From Cytospora piceicola (lineage: Eukaryota > Ascomycota > Sordariomycetes > Diaporthales > Cytosporaceae): a stretch of DNA of 64,000 nucleotides. A program made the translations under genes and the position numbers. Positions 37,103 through 45,907 of this stretch are shown here, piece after piece. The notes beneath the pieces were generated by a model. That model saw only the letters and a program-made list of their open reading frames with translations. It searched no databases and was not told the DNA's origin. Where the stretch lies: NCBI GenBank assembly GCA_023375675.1, contig JALQBC010000017.1, forward strand, positions 726,352 through 790,351, written 5' to 3'. The first letter of the stretch is position 1, and every line of letters starts with the position of its first letter.

Positions 37103-37198
<96 letters not shown>

Positions 37199-37428
37199 TA
37201 AGTAAGTTAATAAGTAAGTTAACTAATAAGTTAGCTAGTAAGTTAGTTATTTAGTTATTAAGTAAGTAAGTAAATAAGTAAGTTAATAAGTAAGTTAACT
37301 AATAAGTTAGCTAGTAAGTTAGTTATTTAGTTATTAAGTAAGTAAGTAAGTAGGTAAGTATATAAGTAAGTTAGCTAATATGTTAGTTAGTAAAGTAGCT
37401 AGTAAGTTAGTTAGTTAGTTAATTATCT

Positions 37429-37510
37429 TGCCGCTTAAGGCTACGGAGGAGACGATAGAGTAACGCCCGAAGGGCGTTACTCTATCGGATCCGGAGCAGC
37501 CTAAGCGGCG
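37429..37510. repeat. M4 GC-rich palindrome (element B)
   Basis: Best-preserved copy: inner palindrome 37,454-37,486 with 15-bp perfect arms GATAGAGTAACGCCC around GAA. Outer arms GCCGCTTAAGGCT / AGCAGCCTAAGCGGC. Confidence 0.9.
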
Positions 37511-37922
37511 TATTTAACTATCTAACTAACTAGCTATTAAGTTTCCGATTCTTTCTAACGGAAGGCCTTCTCGGTAGGCGGTTCTACCGCCGTTTTCTAG
37601 TTATTAAAAAGGTTTTGTTATTAGCTTATAAATTAAAATTTAAAATATATAATTAGGATATTAATATATAAGTATATCCGGTAATAAGTATATAATATTT
37701 TAGCTAGTATAAAGTTAAAGATAATAAGTTTAAATAATAACTTTTTAAACTTAAACTAATTTAATATCGTAATAATAATAATAAGTTATTAATTCCTTTT
37801 AATAAAAAGTACTATAAAATTAAATAAATCGTTAACTATAAAAATTAAAAAATAAGGTAGTAATAAAACCTTTAAATACTTAGTCTAATAAAAAGGCTAT
37901 AGCCTTTATTTATAATCGTTAA

Positions 37923-38141
37923 AAAAGGCTTAAAGACCTTAAGTACTATTTAAATATAATTAAGGCTTATAACCTAACGTACCCTTTTAAAGCAGATATT
38001 ATACAGATAGTTAAGGCTAAAGTAAAGGCTAGTAATAAAAGCGATAAAGACGATAAGGGCGATAAAGACGATAAAGGCAATAAAGGCAATAAAGGCAATA
38101 AAGGCTATAAAGGTAACGAAGAGCCTATATATCGGAGCTAA
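37923..38141 (+). pseudogene. RIP-fossil reading frame with acidic-repeat remnant (loop of element B)
   Basis: 72 codons open, ending in a tandem DKDDKG/NKG block at about 38,043-38,120. AAA and AAT codons here stand where GAA and GAT/GAC would give an Asp/Glu-rich repeat, so the frame looks like an acidic low-complexity region after G-to-A changes. The rest of the frame is broken upstream and downstream. Original function unknown. Confidence 0.4.
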
Positions 38142-38889
38142 CGTACGCGTAAGCTTTCGTTAAAGGCTTAGGCAGGCTAAATTAAAAGTCGCTGTTATAT
38201 ATAATTTAATAAAGTCAAGACATTAAAGGAAATATAAAAAAGAAACGCCTAAGAGGCTGTATTTAAACGGGCGACCTTAACGAGGACGTTAAAGCCTTTT
38301 CTGCCGCCCGGCACTTATAGTAGCTAATAAAGGGCTACCGTTTAAGTAGGCTCCTCGGCCCTACTTTTCTGTAAGAATATCTATCGGGCGTTTAGGCCCT
38401 TCCGTAATTTAATAAAACAGACTAACACACAAACTACCACTCGTACCTACATAGCTACTACAGCTGTAGCGAATCAGTATAATTGTAATTCAGAGCTAAT
38501 CAGAATTAAAAACAGGTAACATAAATCTTAAGGACATAATTTCTGTATGCTCGCCCGCCTTGTAAAATAAACATTAACCTTCCTAACGGAAGGCATTAAA
38601 CGAATGCCTTTTGTCTAGAGTCTGTCGGTGAGACAACAAATAACAACCTTCTTAACGGAAGGCATTATAATTCGGAGCTAATTAGAATCAAAAACAGGTG
38701 GCACAGATCTTAGAGCACAGCTTTCTATATGCTCGCTCGCCTTGTAAAATAAACAACAACATTCTTAACGGAAGGCAAATACCTCAACTACAAGAGCGCC
38801 TGTCGAGACAGAGGGTACCATCGAGAAAACATCCTTATAAACAAACAGGAAAGCGAACTCCTCATTAGTGTCCTATCACCACATTTGTA

Positions 38890-41800
38890 TCAGTTACCGT
38901 CTATCTCTGGAAACGCGTTCTGTGAGAGGATTTGGCCCCCATCGAGGCGTGTACTTAGGGCCGAATACTCATTTGCTCGATCCTCGAAACGGCGAAGTTC
39001 GGAAAACGCTCTTGTAGTATTCTGGCTTTCTCCTGCCCTCCGAGACCCGAAAATGCGCGCGAAACCCTGTATCCGAAGCCGACCAGCCTTGCCAATCTCG
39101 TCTCGTACGGTTTTTCTCAGTTCCATTGACACCTGTCGATGTCTCGAAGCCGCTTCTTCGACGTCGAGAGCATACTTTGCCTGTTTCGTTGTGAGCTTTC
39201 TCCCTCTTTGGAGACTATTTCCAGACCCAAGAGTTGTTTGCACGTATAGATATAGGCCGGACTCCAGCGCGAACGAAATTATTCCACCATTCTTCTGAGC
39301 GCTGATAAACGGTCCCTCGTCCCGCCGCCTTTCAGACCAATGAAGATTTTTTGGCATCTCGCTGTTGCATTCTCGTTGAAGACAAAGCTCGGCGAGTCTT
39401 GCGGCCTCAGAATCCATCTGCTCGATAAGCTGTACGTGGGCGTTCCCGTGTTTCGCCTCTTCGGTTGCTGCATAGCTCATAAAGCTCCGAATCGCAACCC
39501 AAGCCGGCTTGTACCATGTCTCTGCAAGGTACGTGTACGGCTCTCGTATGGGAAATAAGTTGGAATCGAGGTGTTTCACAGTCAATATGTTGACTTTCAT
39601 GAGGATGAACGAAGGACTGAAGAGTTGCCCTCCTAGAACCTCCCTCATGTGCTTCTTCGCCACATCCTCTTCCAAGAACTCGACAACGCTTTGGTGCATG
39701 AATTGGACGGGTCGTGTAGTAATTCCAGTAAAGGTGTCAGAGTATGCTGGCGTCACCTCTAGCAAACCAAGACATGTCACCTTAAGTCGCCCCTCCATAC
39801 GAATGCACATCTCCTCTTGTTTCTCCATGCAGTAACGTGGCAGCTTGGTCGCACTGGTGGTCTCCGGGTCATTGATTAGCATGTCGGCGAACGCGAGATG
39901 AAGAATAGTTACTGGTTTGTGCGCTCGATAGACAATTTGGAGAAACTTTGCTCCCTGGTCTTGGTAGGAGGAGTCGACGTCTTTCAGCATATGTAAGTAA
40001 AGCTCCATCAAGTCGTCTGGCAGTTCACTCAACCGCTTGTCGAGTTCTGCAATGCTATCGTCGTATTTGAGGCCCTTGAGAATAGACCGCACTGCCAGCT
40101 TGACCCAGAGAAATACACCATTCGCCTTGTCGACGATTTCTGAGGCGAAGCGGTTGGCTAACCCTGGCTCGCTTTTCTGGAGCTGAGTTACGTGGTCATC
40201 CTCGTTGAATTTGTTCGTGACATACGTCTTGATGTCATTGAATGTTAGGTTCTGGAGCATCAGGCTAGGAACCTTTCGGAAACTGAGCTCGAAGTCCCTA
40301 AGTGGCCGGCTCGAAGCGCATACTCTGAAGTTTTCGGCCTCCGAAAAATCTCTGACGAGGTCGGCAATGTCTGTGTTTCCTCCATCATACTCATCGAGGC
40401 CATCGATAAAGAGAACTATCTTGAGTGGGACGGTTTTCTGTCGCCTGAGTCTATCAAAGTGACGCCTGAGCTGCATATTCGTCCAGAACTCGCCGGAGAG
40501 GCCATATTCCGGCAGTTCAGTATCGAAAAATAAAATAGGAATGAGCTCTCGGTGTTTGTGAAGAATTTGGTAGAGGAGAGACCGAAGCAGGCCTTCCTGA
40601 GTCTTCTGCTCTGGGGTGCCGGAACGCCAAAAGAAGAAGCTTGCGACAACCAGGGGTACTGAGCCAGCCCATCTGGAGAGCGCGTCCTGTACTCGCAGGT
40701 CACGGTGAAGATACTTCATCAAGGTCGACTTGCCAGAACCTGCCTTGCCTGTGATCCAATACAGTGCTTCATCGCTTGGAAGCCATTTGGAAAAGTTGTC
40801 CCATGGCAGATCTTCTGGCTTCGGGTCCTCAAAAATCCAGCCAAAAGCTGCCTTGACTTCTGATATATCATCTTCTCGGGTTTCCATGGCTTTGAACTCT
40901 AGGCTGAACATTATATCCTTCTCTTGGCTAAATAATGTCGAGGAGAGCTCATCTGCCGCGTTTGATATTACTGTGCTTGAGGACTGACCAAGCACGGAGA
41001 GTTCTAATGGCTTCAGGTTGCGAACCTCAAGAGCGTGGTGTACGGCGTTTATGACCTCTTTCGTTGCTGCCTTCTGCTGTTCTTCCATGTAGTTTCTAGT
41101 TTCTGTTGCCAATGTTGCCAAGGCGGCGGGCGGGGTTTGGAAGGTCACGGATGAAGCGGGGAGGGCCGGGGACTCCTCCTTCCCAACCATGTATTCGCGT
41201 ATGACTTCCTTAATAGTGTCGCGCATGGATTGCTTTGAGGCATTCCATTGATCATCTTGTCGATTGGATAGTAAATCGATGCTTTCTCTAAATTTGAACT
41301 ACGATTAGTGAACTTGAAGTCCATCAGAAACGTCAATGGTACAGCAATAACAAGTACCTTAACGATGCAACCAAAAGCAGTGTAAGGTTGCGCTGATGCG
41401 CGTCCAATATCCTTTCCATGTCTTTCAACTCCGACTCTTGCCAGAGGTCACGAACTGCTAGCTTCAGGCTGGGCCAAATCTTTCCCTTTGCTGTCTCTTT
41501 CAAGCCTTCCAATCGTTGAAGCATCTGGTTGGCAACGTTGTCACAAGCTGCAGCAATGCCCTGAACCGATGATTCGGCTTGTCCAGGTTGCTTTGAAGAA
41601 TACTCCAGAGCCTTGGAGTGTGCGATTAAGTATCTGATGTTATTGTCGAGCGCTTCGGGGTCTATTTCGCAAGTCGTTGTCGAATGTGCTTTCTTCTTCG
41701 ATTTGGAGGTCGGTACAATCGTTCTCGTGACAAAAATGAAGTCCTGTAGCTCAGCTTCTAGACGTGCTCTGCCAGTCGGGACTTCCGCGTTAGCTTCTTT

Positions 41801-41923
41801 GGGGTTTCTCCCGGAAGCTCGTGTGCCGTTGTAGATTGCGGCCGTTTTCGTTAATAACTTCGCGGAGAAGTCGATGAATGTGAGGACGTTTCCCACCAGA
41901 CCTAGAGCCGTTAAGGGATCCAT
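38890..41923 (-). CDS. NACHT-domain NLR (STAND NTPase)
   Basis: Two exons, 41923-41358 and 41287-38890, with a 70-bp intron (GTACTT...TTTAG), give 987 aa. The start ATG at 41923 opens MDPLTALGLVGNVLTFIDFS, the typical fungal STAND N-terminal helical domain (about 1-190). The NACHT NTPase has Walker A GKAGSGKST at 369-377, preceded by YWITG, and Walker B IVLFIDGLDEYDG at about 480-491. It is followed by a CASSRP sensor-1-like Arg block and the winged-helix-like DUF7791-type region (LPDDLMELYLHML...FMHQSVVEFLEE). The C-terminus (about 780-987) lacks ankyrin, WD or TPR repeats and is of unknown type. By analogy, such proteins act in heterokaryon incompatibility and non-self recognition. The N-terminal effector type is not identifiable by eye. 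It lies between elements B and C. Confidence 0.9.
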
Positions 41924-42678
41924 GTCGACTTGTAATGACGGGTTAAGGTAAACTTGATTTTATCCAAACTTCACCTCGATGCGATGGACCGTGGTTGATG
42001 TGCCCAGGTGTTCTACGCGGGATCGTAGCATGGTAAAGAGATAAAGTGGAGAAGCCAGCTGGCTGCCAGCTCGAACATTTGAAAAGTTACCTCCAAAGCG
42101 TTTCATTCATTGGTCACGGGACATTGAAGCATATCTGCGGCTCTTTTAGGAATAGTACATACTGCAGTGTTTCCGTTTCGTTCCTAAGAGCATACCCTAG
42201 GTATCCCGATTCTACGTCGACCCAAAATCGCATTCCCCCTCCCTCCAGTCTCACTTACTTAACCTATATCTTCGTAAATAGTGGGCAAGATAGTTCCAGT
42301 TCGCTTAGGATGTACCCAAAGCCCTAATGTGAATTATAAAGTCAGATATGTGTTTCTTGCCGTATGTAACATCACCGAACGAAATGAAATCTTCCTCGGT
42401 TAACAACAACCCCACCTCTTAAAGGTTGTCCAAATCAATACAACGAACACCATTTCAACTTTGTCATACAAACCTCTTTAAATTCGGCAGGTGTGAAGAT
42501 ATAGGGCCAGTACTCGGGATGACTTACTCTCATTTTCCTCTGTCACTTCCCTATCTTCCGCTTCATACAGTAGGGCTTTAATAGTCCTCTTTCACCCCCG
42601 CCACGTATTTTAAGTGCCTGTATAAGCATGTGGTGGCCAGTAGAGGGACCTGGGCCCCATCGGCCCCATTTTTCTGTA
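41924..42678. other. NLR upstream region
   Basis: 755 bp between the NLR start and the left end of element C. It probably contains the NLR promoter. No other gene seen. Confidence 0.6.
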
Positions 42679-43149
42679 ATGCCTTCCGTTAGGAAGGTTG
42701 ATGTTTGTTTTATAAGGCGGGCGAGCATATAGAAAACTTGTTGCCCTTAAGATTTGTGCTACCTGTTTTTGATTCTGATTAGCTCTGAATTATAATTATA
42801 CTGATTCGCTGCAGCACCCGTCTAGAGAATCTGATTAGTTATAAAAAGCAGTGATTTTAGCCGTCGAACGGCTAAGAGAACTAGAGATTATAAGGCCTTT
42901 CACAGTAGACCTTAGGTTCGAACTAAGATATACGCTCGAGTTTTAATCCGATTAAAAAGAACTTACCTAAATCTAAAACTTAAGAAAAAGGGCTATTAAA
43001 CGGTATATTTAACTAGGGAACGGCGGTAGCACCGCCTGCTAAGAAGGCCTTCTGTTAAGAAGGATCGGAAACTTAATAGCTACTTAGTTAGATAGTTAGA
43101 TACGCTGCTTAAGGCTGCTCCGGATCCGATAGAGTAACGCCCGAAGGTT

Positions 43150-43191
43150 TATTTACTTTATAATTAAATAATTTATTAGCTAATTTATATA

Positions 43192-43233
<42 letters not shown>

Positions 43234-43847
43234 AACTTACTAGCTACCTTACTAGCTAATATATTAGCTAACCTACTTACTTACTTTGTTACTTAGTTAC
43301 TTACTTACTTACTTATTTATATACTTATTAGCTAATATACTTACTAGCTAATTTACTTACTAACTAATATACTAGCTAACTTACTTATTTATTTATTTAC
43401 TTATTAGCTAATTTACTTTTTAAATTTAATAGCTATATTATATACTTATTTACTTACTTATTTATTACTTAACGTATTTACTAATAAACTTATTTACTAA
43501 CTAACTAACTTATTTATTTACTTACTTAATTTTAATTTAGCTACTTTTTAATTTACTTACTTACTTACTTACTAGCTACTTTATTAACTACTTTACTAGC
43601 TAATTTGCTAGCTAACTTAATAGCTAACTTACTAACTAACTAACTTACCTACTTACCTACTTATTAACTTACTAACTAACTTACTAACTAACTTACTAAC
43701 TAACTTACTAACTAATTTACTTACTTACTTACCTACTTACTTACTTACTTACCTACTTACTTATTTACTTACTTGCTTACTTATCTACTTACTTAATTAC
43801 TTACTTAGTTACTTAATTACTTACTTATTTACTTATTTAATAGCGAA

Positions 43848-43884
<37 letters not shown>

Positions 43885-44094
43885 CTACTTACTTACTTAC
43901 CTACTTACTTACCTACTTACTTAATTACCTACTTAGTTACCTACTTACTTACTTATTAACTTACTTACTAACTTACTTACTAACTTACTTAATTACTTAA
44001 TAATTAACTAGCTAACTTACTAGCTACTTTACTAGCTAACCTACTAGCTAACCTACTTACTTACTTACTTACTTACTTACTTATTAACTTAATT
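43150..44094 (-). repeat. (TTAC)n satellite, M3 (element C)
   Basis: About 945 bp of TTAC tetramers with CTAC and GCTAAC-type interruptions, same orientation as the right arm of element A. Confidence 0.93.
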
Positions 44095-44286
44095 CGAATC
44101 TAAAGGCTTATATAAGCCTTCGGTAAAGAAAAAGGAAGGGAAAGGCTAGGGTTCGGGTTAAGAACCTTAAGAACTTACAGAATTAAAACTATTAGCTTTA
44201 ATAGTAAGCCTACCTTAAGGGCTACGATTTAATTAAAATACCGTTTAATAGCCTTTTTTCTACAGATTCAGATTTAGGTAAGTGCT

Positions 44287-44643
44287 TGTTACGATATAAG
44301 GTGGTCGCTATTGCACAGCAATAGCGGATCCGTTTTTATGTCACAGTTATGAGCCCGGTAGTTTAGTAGGTACGACCTACATTCCCCGAAGCTGTGATAT
44401 TGTGCTTAGCACTAGCCTTATATACGAGTGGACCTTTTCTACGAGATATATAAAAGTTTCGAGTTCGAAAGATAGTTGTATCCGACTAAAACAGGATTGA
44501 CCGCCCTAAAAGCGAGGGTAGAGGGACCTGAGAATATGAGAGCCTATTAACAGTTCGTTCGAGTTACTTACAAACTGGGGGGTGTGTTACGATATAAGGT
44601 GGTCGCTATTACACAGCAATAGCGGATCCGTTTTTGCGTCACA
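44287..44643 (+). mobile_element. TRIM-like non-autonomous LTR retroelement, 357 bp
   Basis: Terminal direct repeats of 59 bp (44287-44345 and 44585-44643), each TG...CA, differ at three positions, all transitions. A perfect 5-bp target duplication GTGCT flanks it (44282-44286 and 44644-44648). Directly after the 5' repeat lies GTTATGAGCCC (44346-44356), complementary to the anticodon arm of initiator tRNA-Met, the half-tRNA primer type known from copia and Ty5. A purine-rich AAACTGGGGGG run precedes the 3' repeat. The 239-bp interior has no coding capacity. Each terminal repeat contains a 9-bp inverted repeat (CGCTATTGC/GCAATAGCG in the 5' copy). It is inserted into M2 of element C, so it is younger than that block. 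Confidence 0.88.
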
Positions 44644-45012
44644 GTGCTTTTTAATCGGATTAAAACTCGAGCGTGCATCTTAGTTCGAAGCCTTATCGTA
44701 AGTCTGACCTTATCTAGGCCTTAAAGTGACTGTAAGCCTTCCGGCAGGCATTAAAAGACTTTAAAGTAACCGTAAGCTTTCCGGTAGGCATTAAAGGCCT
44801 TATAATTGCTAGTGTATTTAGTTACGGAACGATTAGAATTACTGCTTTTAATAGCTAATCAGATCTTTTAGACGGGTGCTATAGCGAATCAGCATGATTA
44901 TAATTCAGAGCTAATCAGAATTAAAAACAGGTAGCATAAATCTTAAGGGTAACAATTTCTGTGTGCTCGCCCGCCTTGTAAAACAAACATCAACCTTCTT
45001 AACGGAAGGCAT

Positions 45013-45907
45013 AGAGGGCCTGTAAAGGTCGCTTCTGACTTTCTAAAGTAATAATTGGGATGGAATCTGAGTTGAAGCCGAAGGTTGCTCAAGAACAATG
45101 GTGATACACGCAGTAGTACAGCTACGCCCAAAGCCCGCTTTCTACCACATTTCTTCACAACACGCGAGCGAGTGCCCTTGCACATAGCCAACTGTTGAGC
45201 AGACGGCGCAGCGGTATACTGAAAGCGAGTATTATCAAGTCACTGTCATCGGCGTTCGAGGGCTTTTGACGTTGAACGGGTCACACCTCCAAACATCGTA
45301 AGATCAACCAGTTGACGCAAGCTGCAGTCAGGTTGATTTCGCAAAATCGCGAGATTTTAACCACAATCAAATGTATCGACACCAAAAGTAGATTATAGTA
45401 TGGAGTGAAGCGGTCCTAAAAATACTCGTATATGTCATTGCGAGCGAACTTGATCTCGTAGGCTAGTCGAAAAGATTTGAAACGGCGCAGGTGAACGATA
45501 TCAATATTCCAAGGTTCTTAGTGGATCCATCATATCGCCTGTGCTACCCTAGGTACTGACTGTAAGGCGTCTTGTCTTTCTTGTTGCGGCATAAGTATAA
45601 TACTTTCTAAGTATCGGACTCTCGTTACCCTCGGCGGTTGAAATAGTCCAAGTCCGGTTCCTTTTTGAGACGCGGATTGTTTTACTTTCGGCTCTAGTAT
45701 ATTTGCTTCTTAACGATAAATCATCCACAATGTGATGGACAGTCCCTATAGGGTTTACAACAAATCATCAAAAGTCGGCGGGCGCAGTAAGACTACAAAG
45801 GTATTCCAATAGAAACTCGTATGCGAAGTAGCTATAATACGTGTTTCCTCCTACAACAGCTCGGTCTGTTGTGTCTTCATTCCGCCTTTGCCGTTAGATA
45901 CCCTACC
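45013..45907. other. Spacer between element C and the HET gene
   Basis: About 0.9 kb of GC-normal sequence with one short unconvincing minus-strand frame. Nothing recognised. Confidence 0.6.

Larger units (their letters stand above)
36815..38780. mobile_element. Foldback-like element B (derivative)
   Basis: Left arm: one M2 unit (about 36,815-36,985), the (GTAA)n satellite (36,988-37,425), M4 palindrome (37,429-37,510) and M5 (37,543-37,600). The loop (37,600-38,460) carries a RIP-fossil frame. The right end consists of two inverted M1 units (about 38,465-38,597 and 38,640-38,780) without M2-M5. The left M1 is missing or lost in the RIP region. The NLR gene ends 110 bp beyond the right end. 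Confidence 0.55.
42679..45012. mobile_element. Foldback-like element C, loop deleted
   Basis: It begins TGCCTTCCGTTAGGAAGGTT (M1, about 42,679) and ends with the inverted M1 ...AACCTTCTTAACGGAAGGCA (about 45,011), so the ends match as inverted repeats over at least 150 bp. The left arm keeps M1 and part of M2 and then joins directly to the right-arm M5 (about 43,014-43,072) and half of M4. The cargo loop and left M3-M5 are gone. The (TTAC)n satellite, M2 and M1 of the right arm follow. A TRIM element is inserted in right-arm M2. No clear target duplication flanks the block. Confidence 0.6.

Noticed and set aside
42679..45012. TA target duplication for element C
   Set aside because: Flanks read TGTAA and TAGAG depending on where the end is drawn; no duplication can be defended without more copies.
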